Positions 38,701 to 47,739 of a stretch of 64,000 nt of DNA are shown here, in pieces. The stretch covers positions 56,429,369 to 56,493,368 of the forward strand of contig OX442314.1 in NCBI GenBank assembly GCA_949358305.1, in the 5' to 3' direction. Position 1 is the first letter of the stretch; the number at the start of each line of letters is the position of its first letter. Both the position numbers and the translations under genes were made by a program. The DNA is from Strigamia acuminata. Taxonomy: Eukaryota; Arthropoda; Chilopoda; Geophilomorpha; Linotaeniidae. The notes under the pieces are model-generated. The model was not told where the DNA came from and searched no databases. It saw nothing but the letters and a program-made list of their open reading frames with translations.

Positions 38701-40157
38701 ACGGACACCCGTTGTCTGGACACAGTGGTATTACTCGAACGATGTATCGAGCTAGAAGAATCTACGCATGGCCAACGATGAAACGAGATATTACTCGCTT
38801 TATCAAACATTGTCAACGCTGCCAGGCTTGCAAGCCAAGGCAAAAATTAGAAATTGAAGCAGCTCAAATGGGTCCATATGCTCCCTTTGATTGCTTGAGT
38901 GCTGATCTCATGGGGCCAAAACCAAAAACTCCACGAGGTAACACTCACATACTCGTTATAATCGATGTCGCTACAAAATGGCCAGAGATGCGGCCAATGT
39001 CGAAACCAACTTCGGCTAAAATAGCTGATTGTATTTATAACTTGTCACTCCAATTTGGCTTTCCACGCAAAATACTGTCTGATAATGGCTCGCAATTTAG
39101 ATCGCAAGTATACCAGAAGTTTTGCGAGAAATTCAAAATGTTACCGGCTTATACTTCGCCGTACCATCCTCAGGCGAATCCTGTTGAAAGAACCAACAGA
39201 GATATTAAATATTTGATTGCTTTATACACTGATGTTCACACCCGTTGGGATGAATATTTACGAGAATTTGCCTTTAGTCTGCGAACTACGGTCGCAGCCG
39301 GAAGAGAATTCTCACCGGCTTATTTAAATTTCGGCAGAGAATTGAGAGTGCCGTGGGATCCGCGCTTGCCAGATGAAGTTCTTGTCGTGGACCCAAAAAA
39401 TCCTCATGTTTACATTCATCAACTGGAGAAAGTGCTCGCAAGCACATATCAACACATGATGTCACATGTATTTGATCTACAAAAAAGAGTACAAGATCAC
39501 CAATCAGAAAAGAAGTTCGATAATTTCAAAGTAAACGACTTAGTCTGGAAAAATGCACACGTATTATCCAGCGCCGTTAAAGGAATTTCAGCAGGGATCG
39601 CTGATCGCCGAACAGGACCTTTTGCCATTATTCGTGCACATCAAGGCAATGCCTTTGAATTAAAGCGCTTGGAAGATAATGCAAAATTCCCGTCTATCCA
39701 CGCATCCGAACTTACACCATATTTCCCTCAATTTACTCAGGAAATTTGGCGGAGGGGAGAGGTGGTGGGACAACCCACTGAAAATAAAATTAATACATTA
39801 GTTGAAGACGAAGTACAAACTTTACCGTCGCTGCCAAATTCCGATGACGAAGTTGAACACGTGGCGATTAGTTTTGAGAACATTCAAATAGCCCAGGATG
39901 ATCTACAAACCACGCTGGAACCGGCCACAAAGCCGAAAAAAGCAAAGCGAAGATCCATGCTACACCCGGTGGTATCTCAAAATGCAGATTTAGAAAAAAA
40001 TAACGAAAAATCGGCTAAAAAATATAACATGAGAAGCCGGAAATCACCAAAACAGAGAGTAACTAGTCGATTCTGCGCAGAACGCGAACGACAAGACAGT
40101 ACTCTAGTGAGTGATGGAGACATAATGATGTCACATCATTCTAAAAATAGTAATTAA
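35730..40157 (+). CDS. pol: Element 2 pol polyprotein (protease-RT-RNase H-integrase)
   Basis: Entered by -1 frameshift; there is no ATG at the frame start. Residues counted from 35730: protease LDSGANRS (Asp about 191), RT YLDD (about 536-539), RNase H TDAS (Asp about 685) and TDHQAL. The integrase zinc domain begins at about 991 (HGHPLSGHSG...CQRCQACK), catalytic D1079, D1118, E1153 (IDVATKW, SDNGSQF, NPVER), then a GPF-type module (RTGPFAII) and a basic tail. All catalytic residues are intact and spacing equals element 1. The closest relative in the window is element 1 pol. Confidence 0.95.
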   Translation: MSASLAANTLKLAPVASETIKEIDVDVCPKMEVTHDYREPLDKNYLDYWDSVDKKHLMVAQFKPCDLRFPKVDIAKLNEVLAEKTADKRYFQYHVRKALQCYPKPSKNWMDKLWEKFRPRSKEVDEIEEMTRAMEKVVLSYNDEMDELPIDYPALEHRIRRVTCNLNMEDFTGIPKIQLQTMKGPITGLLDSGANRSFMAASVMENLKLEKELRYISPGLCIGTAGKDIQPVGTLLVSFRWTHGVLVHPFIVIEHRFPMILLGNDFMKRLSIQPNPKTLSWNFITPLTETLPYIPQSVLDRYKTKIEELPPDNATFVCHEGILAGAATLKMGDDITKMVNDANLTLEQGLSLAEILKRRQRILSRVPGRTHIVQHDIKLTTDKPIRVPFKSYNPQKREIIRQICQDMVDKGIAVPATGDYAMRIVLVVKPGAEPRLCVDYRPLNEHTEYDPPQMPTIEEILREIGSFEWVTTIDLTKGYWQIGLTPSAQPKTAFWSPIGRLMFLVMAFGLKNAPTSFQRLIEKVLDEMYRRQAWAYLDDIITVSKTYEEHLINVDKILGKLEQANLCVNPDKSKFCRKELIFLGYKLGTGGLAVDPKKLDAITKFPTPTNLKELQRFLGMVNFFHRLLKNLSVMAEPLRPLLKKDMDFNWQPSHQESFEKIKKALTDSGTMAMPDLYQPFIIHTDASRQGLGAALMQIQPEKGGQEELPCVYSSRSLQPAEVNYTATELECLAVVWALRKYRPYIEFTKFTVQTDHQALKWLMSLEEPAGRLARWQLELMAYTFEIQYIKGPLNVLADALSRAPVCTPEEDNVDGEDDDLLAYCPSPYRHWKLGGPNQLPTSEVVEDERIINFWSHAYDPPNGESNEKIHLMMTQEFEFPSSNVLVHTFAANVVKKLECEPPTREEIIVGQKQDKECQKIRNFLLNGCYPPELKHAMSKRRFKRKASAYLIEEDLLLKFHPTLTDELGENGRALKVVVPENLVYRVIWTAHGHPLSGHSGITRTMYRARRIYAWPTMKRDITRFIKHCQRCQACKPRQKLEIEAAQMGPYAPFDCLSADLMGPKPKTPRGNTHILVIIDVATKWPEMRPMSKPTSAKIADCIYNLSLQFGFPRKILSDNGSQFRSQVYQKFCEKFKMLPAYTSPYHPQANPVERTNRDIKYLIALYTDVHTRWDEYLREFAFSLRTTVAAGREFSPAYLNFGRELRVPWDPRLPDEVLVVDPKNPHVYIHQLEKVLASTYQHMMSHVFDLQKRVQDHQSEKKFDNFKVNDLVWKNAHVLSSAVKGISAGIADRRTGPFAIIRAHQGNAFELKRLEDNAKFPSIHASELTPYFPQFTQEIWRRGEVVGQPTENKINTLVEDEVQTLPSLPNSDDEVEHVAISFENIQIAQDDLQTTLEPATKPKKAKRRSMLHPVVSQNADLEKNNEKSAKKYNMRSRKSPKQRVTSRFCAERERQDSTLVSDGDIMMSHHSKNSN

Positions 40158-40312
40158 AATGACGTAGTTCATACGGCGACCAATCAGCATCAAGTTGGGG
40201 GACTTTGCAAAAATTTGTTACTTTCCAAAGTGAAACCACTCCGACAACACACTGATTGGGACGATCCGCCGATTAACGAAGGAAAAGAATAGATTCAACT
40301 TCGTAAGTGAAA

Positions 40313-40914
40313 CAGTTAGTTTGAAATGATTAGATTTGTTATGAAAAACAAACGGCCCATTCGCAGAATCATGGCCGAAGGTGGCGAAGGACCGCCCAAC
40401 ATTGATTCGGACTCGGAGCCCGAAAGAAATCTCGTGATGAATCCACCCGACGAAATGTTAAATGAAGAGTTCGATCTGCAAAATCAGGTGAATATCGCCA
40501 TTGAAAAAATTAAAAAAGCCGTTGAAATGTTGAAATCGGCTGACAAACGAATTTATAACCAAGCCCGACGGACGCTCGAAAAATACCGAAAGTTCGTAAA
40601 AACTGAGTCAGATCGTATTGAAAGTATGTTAAACGAATAGCTCGTTAAATTTCACGTAGTTACGTTCCACTTTTCTATCACGAAAGTTGGCTAAAAAGGC
40701 CGAAAAAATTCAAGAAAAACTTTGTCAGTTCAAAAAATCACTTAACAAATTTTAAATGGCGCCATTTTTTATGATCATGTGACTTCGCCCGACGGCTAGT
40801 AAGCGTTGTGAGGGAGTTGCCATGACGACGGCGCTCAATTGCCTTTTGCTAGAAAATATTTAAACCAAATAATATTTACCAGTTAATAATTAAAACTTTC
40901 AAACGTTTCTGTAG
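40313..40914 (+). promoter_or_regulatory. Candidate 602-nt intron between pol and ORF3 (element 2)
   Basis: Donor TTC|GTAAGT at 40313 and acceptor AACGTTTCTGTAG ending at 40914. ORF3's ATG follows at 40963. The donor lies 156 nt after the pol stop, compared with 124 nt in element 1. The intron would contain the whole 104-codon ORF, so splicing would switch between the two products. Confidence 0.45.
40326..40640 (+). CDS. Element 2 small ORF, up to 104 aa, coiled coil
   Basis: Starts 168 nt after the pol stop. The Met at codon 16 (ATCATGGCC) has a better context than the first, giving about 89 residues. It is acidic at first (PPNIDSDSEPERN), then a long Lys/Glu-rich amphipathic helix (FDLQNQVNIAIEKIKKAVEM, TLEKYRKFVKTESDRIESML). 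No family recognised. It lies inside the candidate intron before ORF3. Element 1 has no room for an equivalent. It may be an accessory protein. Confidence 0.45.
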   Translation: MIRFVMKNKRPIRRIMAEGGEGPPNIDSDSEPERNLVMNPPDEMLNEEFDLQNQVNIAIEKIKKAVEMLKSADKRIYNQARRTLEKYRKFVKTESDRIESMLNE

Positions 40915-40962
40915 ATTTTAAACGCAATCAATCAACCGTACGAATTACCAGATTACGTACCC
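40641..40962. other. AT-rich leader of element 2 ORF3
   Basis: Noncoding 3' part of the candidate intron and a 48-nt exon piece before ORF3. No other motif found. Confidence 0.4.
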
Positions 40963-43596
40963 ATGGTAACGGGAATTTTTAGAGGCGAATTATCCGCCGA
41001 AGTCCGACGTTTACGACAACTTGGTCAGACGTGGGAAGATGTGAGACAAGAGTTCTCAAATGCCATCGCCGCACATTGGGGCTGTAGATGCCGAATTTGT
41101 GGACGGCTAATGGTAGCCGACCCCGTTTCCTGGAACCTAAGGATCGATCCGCCATCACCGTTGAGATCCAGATTGCTTTTTGGCTGGCTCTTTCCCACGG
41201 AGGAGGAAGACACGGACTTCTACGGGTTTTTCCGAATCCCTCACGCCAAAAGGAACGATTATTTGGACGCCATTTGGGAGAAACTCAAGGCCCGGAAGGA
41301 TGAAGTTATGCGAAAGCTGCAAGAAGAGCAGGCCTGGTGGGCCGATCGACATAAACATTACGATTTGGCAGATCTCGCCAGTTCCCAATATGAGATGCAT
41401 ATTCTGGGAATGGCCGGACATTTCGGCCACGCTCGTGCCCGATTCCGAGACTGGGAACGTCAAAGAGACGCATATCACGACCAAGGACGCAATGATAAGC
41501 GAGAGCGATCGAGTTCAGTTGCATCAAACGAACCACGTGCCAAGATGACCTGTGGCAATCACCACCATACGGCTTCGAGAGCCGTCGATAATGTTTTGGA
41601 AGCCAGAGTTTCACGATGGGACGCGGCTTGCCGATACCCTGGAGGAGTGGATCCATACGTCGCTCGCCCAGGAACCAGACCAGAATTGCTTCGTGCCAAC
41701 GGCCGACTCAAGCATCGTGCAGGCCGACAAAATCGTGAAAAGTTGGAGCGCGAACGCTTGGCCCTGATGCCACCACCGCCCAAGGACGACGAATTGCCTG
41801 GCAGATGGGATCGTGAAGTCGAAGAGCATTCCATGCAAGTCACTCTTCGCAAGAAAGCAGCATTGGAGCAACAGCAAGCCGATTGGGATGCCTGTTTCCA
41901 ATCGCCTGATGCAGAAGAACCAACGATAGGATCTAATGAGACTTTGATGTTAAATACACCAACGTCAGTGTCCGCCTTGGAGGGAGGAAGTTCCGCAGAA
42001 GTCCACATCGTAGACCGAAGCTACAGAATTTCACCCCCCGCGATGGCCGACAACACGGCCTGTGAATGGAAGAGCCTTCCAAACACACAAAATTCGAATG
42101 ACCAGGCGAACCACCGGCCAATCGAAGGGCTGATTCCTGTAGAGTGTAGAGAGTACACGGATTCGATAAATCCGGACCCGAGTCTTCCAGAGCCTCGATT
42201 GCCCACGAGAAAATTCGGAATGGTATCCCAAGTTCTGAAAAAGGGATTCGATCAGCATTACGACGCCATGTGGCAGAGGTTCTGCGAAGCGCCGTTAGAG
42301 ACTCAGGAGATTGAGTTGTCTGATATGGACTTATACCAGATAGCTCAAGTCACCGAGAGTTTGAAAGGTAGTCGTCGTGTCGCCGGCTTACTGAACCGAA
42401 TGGAGCCGACGGGACCCGACGACCCACGTTTGAACGAGTTACAGCGACAGCTTGTGCCGAGTTATCGGAGAATTTTGTTTCCCGGGGTGTTCGACAGCCC
42501 GAGACCAGGCTTCGCTGCCACCACGTGCCTAAGAACGGCCGCCATGGCCGTTAAACCAGAATTTCTAGATTGTTGGCGGTCCATCCAATTGGATCCGCCC
42601 ACCATGTGCAGCGAACTGATGCGCCAAGTCGCCGTCATTGGGGAAAATCCGGCCGCATCGGCCATTCGTCTCCGACGCGAGTGGGACATGCGCAAGATCA
42701 CGTTCCAGCAAGAGCTGAAAACGATTCGACCGGCAGGAATGCCGTCGAGGGATCAGACGCCTAGAAGGAAGACGCCAGAAGCCACTTACACGCCAACTGC
42801 TGCCGCAATCGAAAGCCGAGCTGTTGCCCAAACTACGACTGAACCGTCCAGTGGTCCTGTCCCTATGGAGATAGAAAATTTCGACGATCCAAGACCTGGA
42901 CCGAGTCGAGGACGAGCTGCAGCACCAAGCTCAACTACGTTTTTCACGCACGTCGAAAACACCGATTCAGGGGCGCGACCCAAAACGCGACCGAAACCGC
43001 GCGGAGCTTTGACCCTCCGGCCAGGGGGCCGATCTTGTTACGTAAAACGTCCAGACGAGTCAGCTGCGGCGCCCAACCCGCCAACACCACCAAGGAGCGT
43101 TCATTCGCCTATCCGAGCACCCACACCATCGCCCGGAAAAGACGATCCGAAGATGCAGATTCAATCGGCGGCCGGAGCTGCCGAAACCAAGAAGCAAGAA
43201 AGCAGTCCAATCTACATTAAGCTGCGAAGAACTTACCCAAGACTCGAGATGCATCCGCATACGAGGATTTTGCTCAAACACAATGTGGAACTTTGCCACC
43301 ACGTTTTCAACTGGCTTGAGCGGAAGATACGAAAGAAGAGGCCGTGGATGTTGCATCAACGGCTAATCCGAGCTCGCCGACGCCCGTCCAACCCGCAAGA
43401 ATTTTACGAAATGGCGTTTGGAGATGACGCCTTATCCCGACTCATCCGAAGTGTGTGGATACACGTCAACCCCGGCCTGTCATCTGGGCCGAATACGGGA
43501 CAACCGTTCATCAATGTTAACGAGAGTGGAAATCCGTTATCCGACGAGACGGACATGATGTCAATAGACCTACCTTCACCTAAAACACCCGAGTAG
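40963..43596 (+). CDS. Element 2 ORF3, 877-aa protein of unknown function
   Basis: Homologue of element 1 ORF3. Shared landmarks in order: YEMHILGMAGHF (against SEMHQLAMGGCF), YRRILFPGVFDSPRPGFAAT (against ILFQGVFPDPQIALAAAT), QLDPPTMCSELMRQVAVIGE (against DPPTMLAELTQQAEATGE), SAIRLRREW, SGARPKTRPKPRGALTLR, and the C-terminal HVFNWLERKIRKKRPWMLHQ, NPQEFYEMAFG, WIHVNPGLSSGPNTG. A CRCRICG cysteine cluster near residue 43 is absent from element 1. No signal peptide or membrane segment. The middle is low complexity, Pro/Arg-rich. As in element 1, the DNA is richer in G+C than gag and pol. ATG context CCCATGG is strong. Confidence 0.8.
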   Translation: MVTGIFRGELSAEVRRLRQLGQTWEDVRQEFSNAIAAHWGCRCRICGRLMVADPVSWNLRIDPPSPLRSRLLFGWLFPTEEEDTDFYGFFRIPHAKRNDYLDAIWEKLKARKDEVMRKLQEEQAWWADRHKHYDLADLASSQYEMHILGMAGHFGHARARFRDWERQRDAYHDQGRNDKRERSSSVASNEPRAKMTCGNHHHTASRAVDNVLEARVSRWDAACRYPGGVDPYVARPGTRPELLRANGRLKHRAGRQNREKLERERLALMPPPPKDDELPGRWDREVEEHSMQVTLRKKAALEQQQADWDACFQSPDAEEPTIGSNETLMLNTPTSVSALEGGSSAEVHIVDRSYRISPPAMADNTACEWKSLPNTQNSNDQANHRPIEGLIPVECREYTDSINPDPSLPEPRLPTRKFGMVSQVLKKGFDQHYDAMWQRFCEAPLETQEIELSDMDLYQIAQVTESLKGSRRVAGLLNRMEPTGPDDPRLNELQRQLVPSYRRILFPGVFDSPRPGFAATTCLRTAAMAVKPEFLDCWRSIQLDPPTMCSELMRQVAVIGENPAASAIRLRREWDMRKITFQQELKTIRPAGMPSRDQTPRRKTPEATYTPTAAAIESRAVAQTTTEPSSGPVPMEIENFDDPRPGPSRGRAAAPSSTTFFTHVENTDSGARPKTRPKPRGALTLRPGGRSCYVKRPDESAAAPNPPTPPRSVHSPIRAPTPSPGKDDPKMQIQSAAGAAETKKQESSPIYIKLRRTYPRLEMHPHTRILLKHNVELCHHVFNWLERKIRKKRPWMLHQRLIRARRRPSNPQEFYEMAFGDDALSRLIRSVWIHVNPGLSSGPNTGQPFINVNESGNPLSDETDMMSIDLPSPKTPE

Positions 43597-43842
43597 GCCG
43601 ATTGCGGCCAGAGATCAGAGACAAATATAGTTGTTTCCGAAAATAAGTCTTTTCGAGAAACGTTTATTTTTATGAATATCCCTTTCATTTAATTATTTAA
43701 TCACCAATGTTTTCTTTTAATGCATGTATCTATTATTATATAACGAATATTAAAAAATATCTATGTCAAATTTGAAAAAAGAAAATTACCTGGTCTTGTT
43801 GTAATTAACTAAGAAACAAACAAAAAATTGTAAAAGTTAATT

Positions 43843-43851
43843 GGGGGGAAG
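43843..43851 (+). promoter_or_regulatory. Polypurine tract, element 2
   Basis: GGGGGGAAG immediately before the 3' LTR, as in element 1. Confidence 0.85.
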
Positions 43852-45030
43852 TGTTACGATCTCAAATGTTCACTTCATTTGTGAAGAAGTTTTTCTACCA
43901 CGTTTTTTAAATATTATTTATATTTAAACCATAATCATTAGAATTGTGTTTTTTGCCGTGCACCTGTTGCGCTTTTGGGCAATTGGCCCAGAAGCTGTAA
44001 CGGCTGCCCTGGCATTTTGAGCCCTGGATTGGGGCGTTGCTAAGTCAATCCCCAAATTTTGCACCGTTGCTAGGGCTGAAGCGTGCCTTGGCACACGCCA
44101 CGCCTGCGCACTGGCCGTTTTCCGGCCATATTCCGAGTAATAATTCGAATTATTACTCACTCTTTGCATCACACTCATACCGTTCACACCGACACAGCTT
44201 TGTTCACAACCAAAAACACTGTTTTGTCCGTGACTCGTGAGTTTTGCCGAGTTTCAACCCGATTTGTTTGAACCAACGTTCAAACGAATCACTTTCCGAG
44301 CCGCGAAGACGACGCACGACGGCCCAAACCACCGTCGTTCCCGCCGCCGCCCGAAGACCAACGCGCCCACGCCGTTGAAGATCGACGCCAGCCAGCCGCC
44401 GAGGATTGCAGAGCCATCGTCGCCGCTCCTCGACCTGTTGACGACGATTCCGATTCAGATTGTAGCGGATCTCCAGTCAGGTTTTAACGATCGGCGGTAC
44501 CCGCCGTTTGACTACTTGTCTCCAACGGAAATCTCCCGTTGCAATCTAGGGTTTAACCCAAGATTTCCCGTCTTATCAGGCTTAACAGCCGACACTCTTT
44601 GTGAAGTCTTTCGGCTTCGCACTTCCTTTCTCACTTCGCAGAATTTGCGCGGCGACGTGTCGCCATTTCTGCACTGCTTTTTCCCGCCCGAAGGAGTCCC
44701 GCGCTGCTTCGAGCACGTCGCCTTCTACGCCGACGATCTTATCCTCATAGAACCCATTTTATTAACATTCACTTCAATTGAACCTGTAATTAACGCTCAA
44801 TAAATTGATTAACTGTTTGATTTAAAATAACTAAACTAGCCTTTATTCGAGATCAAATCCCTAGACACCGACTTAACGGCTAACCCACCCGATAGAAGAC
44901 CTATAAACGGCATTCAACTGCTTCCACAGGTGAACGCCGGGATCTCTTGCAATTGGAAAAATCCCATAGTGACTAAATATAAATTTAGTGTTGTTGTGAA
45001 AAGTCAATTGGAACCAGCAGGAACGCAACA
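43852..45030 (+). mobile_element. Element 2, 3' LTR
   Basis: 1179 bp, identical by eye to the 5' LTR except 44249. Palindrome at 44135-44158. Followed by the TAGT duplication. Confidence 0.93.
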
Positions 45031-45033
45031 TAG

Positions 45034-45140
45034 TTTGACCGCATAAATACACCAATACGAAAATGTATACCACCAAAAGATTTCTATCAGTGCAAAAAGC
45101 AATGTTACCACAAAAAACTAAATGGAAAATTAACATGCCG
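45034..45140 (+). pseudogene. DEG/ENaC copy B, exon equivalent to exon 5
   Basis: Reads FDRINTPIRKC, IPPKDFYQCKKQC and KLTC, ending at donor GTATGT (45141). It aligns with exon 5 of copy A (FIFLNTSSNPC, IDEKDFIKCQEKC). The exon's acceptor ...TTTATTAATAG is left of element 2 (ending 31876). The insertion duplicated TAGT, so the exon's first base and AG now occur on both sides of the element. Confidence 0.6.
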
Positions 45141-45421
45141 GTATGTTTGTATTGACGTACATTATATGCACCCAGTCATTAAAATATAAAAGTTCCGAAA
45201 CCAAACATCAGAAAAAATATTTATTCACTTCTATCACACAAATTCTATTTTTTGTTTTGGCAACAAATTATTCACTCCTCATCTTTCACTCAAGAAGGAC
45301 TTAAAATCCTCCAAATAAAAATATTGTTCTCTCCTAATATTAATTTCCCCGAATAAGAGATTTTACACCCCAACATTTCCCCCAAATTATTGCCAAAGTA
45401 CACCAATTCTTATTTTTAGTT

Positions 45422-45850
45422 TTATTGTGAATACATCTTGCTTAGTATTTGAAGAGCGTTGTCGATGGTGTTTCTGACCAATGGGTACAGTTTTTGCCTC
45501 TGATCGACAATCATATCTTTCAAACGTACATCTTTGCAAACTTGGGGCATGTGCAAGTTCCAGTCAACGTTTTCAATCTTGTCAAGCCACAAATGATTTC
45601 TTGATTGCCTGACCAAAAATCATTTGTGGCATATCAAGATTGAGAACAATGACTGAACCATGGAACACGCAAATGCTCAGTGTTTGCAAAGATGCGCTGT
45701 ATATTTGCAAGCTATTGTTTCCGTACCACCAAAGGCAAAATCTGTACCCACCGATCAGAAACATCATCGAAAGCTATAAAAGCACTGTGTTTACAATAAA
45801 AATAAAAATAAAAATTGGGGTACATTTGGCAATAATTAGGATAAATAAAC
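45422..45850. repeat. Inverted duplication of a coding-like fragment
   Basis: The minus strand of 45422-45616 reads WNLHMPQVCKDVRLKDM, QRQKLYPLVRNTIDNALQIL. The plus strand of 45640-45800 reads WNTQMLSVCKDALYICKLL, QRQNLYPPIRNIIESYKSTV. These are diverged copies of one sequence facing each other, with CCACAAATGATTT/AAATCATTTGTGG near the centre (about 45590-45630). Family unknown. It lies in the intron of DEG/ENaC copy B. Confidence 0.6.
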
Positions 45851-46082
45851 ATTATTAGAGAACTAACTTATAGTTTTGTTAAGGGTTTTTTGAGTTGGAG
45901 ATTTTAAGTCATTCTTGGGTGGAAAATGAGTCAAAGATAATGGGTAAATAAATCGAGTTCTATTGTTTGAGATTGATACTTTCAGATTGTGATTAACAGA
46001 GCACAAATATTTCACTTTGAAATTAACTGCACGTTAATCAAAATAGCAAAGACAGATTTGTAAAACGCAGAAACCACTAGAT

Positions 46083-46513
46083 CAGAGTTTCCCAAATGGT
46101 GAGGCGCGCCTCACTGGTGAGGCGTGAGCTGATTTTTGATGGGGCGCAATGCATCGCTCACAAAAAAATTTTGTTTTTTAAATTTTAACAATCAAACTAA
46201 CTTATAGACATGATGCCCTCCCCTTAGAATAGTGCACTTGTCTTGTTGTCTAGAAGAGTCTATTCTATCTAGACAATACACAACTGCTAAATTCAAATCC
46301 ATTTCAGTTTGTGTGCTCAATTCTATTATGGATAAATGGCTGATAAATAAGCCTTCATGCTCATAAAATTATATGTAAAATTGTATAAAATTTTATGCAA
46401 TATATTTAGTAGTTCATTTTTTAAAAATTTAATGCACCGGTAGATGAAGTGGGGCGCGGAAGATCGCCTTGCTTAAAAATGGGGCGCGATGCTAAAAAGT
46501 TTGGGAACCCCTG
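46083..46513. mobile_element. hAT-type MITE with 8-bp target duplication
   Basis: 431 bp. Left end CAGAGTTTCCCAAATGG; right end TTTGGGAACCCCTG, whose reverse complement CAGGGGTTCCCAAA is a typical hAT terminus. Exact duplication CACTAGAT at 46075-46082 and 46514-46521. No ORF. It sits in a DEG/ENaC intron close to the acceptor at 46550. Confidence 0.8.
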
Positions 46514-46550
46514 CACTAGATCATAGCTAACGAAATTTTTCTCTCCCCAG

Positions 46551-47413
46551 ATTACCGTACATAGACCAACTGCAATATCCCATGTGCAACACTTCTGAAG
46601 ATGCCGGGTCGTTTAGTCGTAATTCACGTAGTCGACGCCGTTTAGTCGACACGGTCACTTAGTCGACGTTTTTTGACGACTAAGTGACCTGTTCGACTAA
46701 ACGGCGTAGACTAAACGGCGTCGACTAAGCGACAAATAAAACCATTTTTTTTTGTAATTTAAAACTTTTCCCCCAAAAAACTGTTAAAACATAAAATTTA
46801 TTTTTGTAAAATTACTCTTGGGCTTTGATGGTGCACCTAACCATTTTCTTGTAATTATGGGCCATGCCACGCAAGAAGTCTAAGACGTGCATGTTACGCC
46901 TATCACCCATCAAGGTTCTAATCCTTACTTCCCGTCGTACGTGAGCTGGCTTTTTTCTAGGCGCCGGTTCTCCTCTATTTATTGCGTCGTATGTAGCCTC
47001 GGTTTCTCCTTGTTGCTGAATGATTTAATGACTGATACTCAACTACTTATATACCCCTATGACAAGCATTTAACGTCGACTAGACGGCGAAAACAACTGA
47101 TTCTATCTACAAAAAGACTTTTCTTGACACAAATGTTAAAGATGAATGTGAATGTCACATTCCCTGCAAAGAATCTAAGTACTCTAGCTTGGCACTACAG
47201 ACAAGTCAAAAAATCCTTGAGACCAATATGATAGCCCATTATTTCGAAACAAACAAAATTCAAATTTTTATTGACCGGCTTGAATATGACATTATCTCGT
47301 TCATATGTGACATCGGAAATGTTTTAAGTTTATCGCTAGGTCTGTCAATATTGAGTGTGGCACGAAACACAGATAAAAAAGTTTTTCAACATCCGAAAAA
47401 CCAAATTTATTGA
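46551..47413 (+). pseudogene. DEG/ENaC copy B last exon, split by a MITE
   Basis: Acceptor CTCTCCCCAG ends at 46550. The exon reads LPYIDQLQYPMCNTSED (against LPFMSGKTGDTCNTS in copy A) and is interrupted at about 46603. Coding resumes near 47088 in one frame: TDSIYKKTFLDTNVKDECEC, HIPCKESKYSSL, and FICDIGNVLSLSLGLSILSV, the second membrane segment with the G-x-S motif. The 485-bp insertion carries stops, so unless it is spliced out copy B is non-functional. Confidence 0.6.
46603..47088. mobile_element. MITE with GTTTAGTCGAC-rich termini in an exon
   Basis: Left part (46603-46735) is a dense set of inverted copies of CCGTTTAGTCGAC, CACTTAGTCGACG and CGACTAAACGGCG. The right end is ACGTCGACTAGACGGC near 47087. 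Edges coincide with the break in the DEG/ENaC exon. Superfamily not identified; target duplication is unclear (possibly GCC). Confidence 0.5.
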
Positions 47414-47549
47414 ATTGTAGTAATATTGTATTTCAAATATGTTATCTCAATTTTCAAATACGAACAATTTGTACACCAGTGTTTTCTAGTAATTTCTGTA
47501 ATTACACTCGAAATTGAGTGGTCAAACGACATTCCTGCAAAAATCTTAC

Positions 47550-47735
47550 TACAATTTATTCATGCATAATTTATTCCTGCACAATGTCAAATTATTCATG
47601 CACAGTGACAATTTATTCAGGCACATTGACAACTTATTCAGGCACAATGACAATTTATTCATGCACAGTGACAATTTATTTATGCACAATGTCAGTTTAT
47701 TCATGCACAATGATAATTTATCGGCACAATTAATT
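47550..47735 (+). repeat. 21-bp minisatellite, about eight units
   Basis: Variants of AATTTATTCATGCACAGTGAC in tandem. The period is seven codons, so frames stay open and give LFMHSDN/LFRHNDN-type repeats. Likely not coding. Confidence 0.8.
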
Positions 47736-47739
47736 AGAT

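Larger units (their letters stand above)
31874..45034 (+). mobile_element. Element 2: complete Ty3/Gypsy-type LTR retroelement with target duplication
   Basis: LTRs 31878-33056 and 43852-45030, flanked by TAGT at 31874-31877 and 45031-45034. Same organisation and primer site as element 1, with clearly homologous gag, pol and ORF3, plus a small extra ORF between pol and ORF3. The LTRs of the two elements are mostly different, so they are separate families or subfamilies. The insertion point is the splice acceptor of a DEG/ENaC exon. Confidence 0.93.

Noticed and set aside
26874-43596. ORF3 as an envelope gene
   Set aside because: Position fits env, but neither copy shows a signal peptide, a membrane anchor, a furin-like site or a fusion-like hydrophobic stretch.
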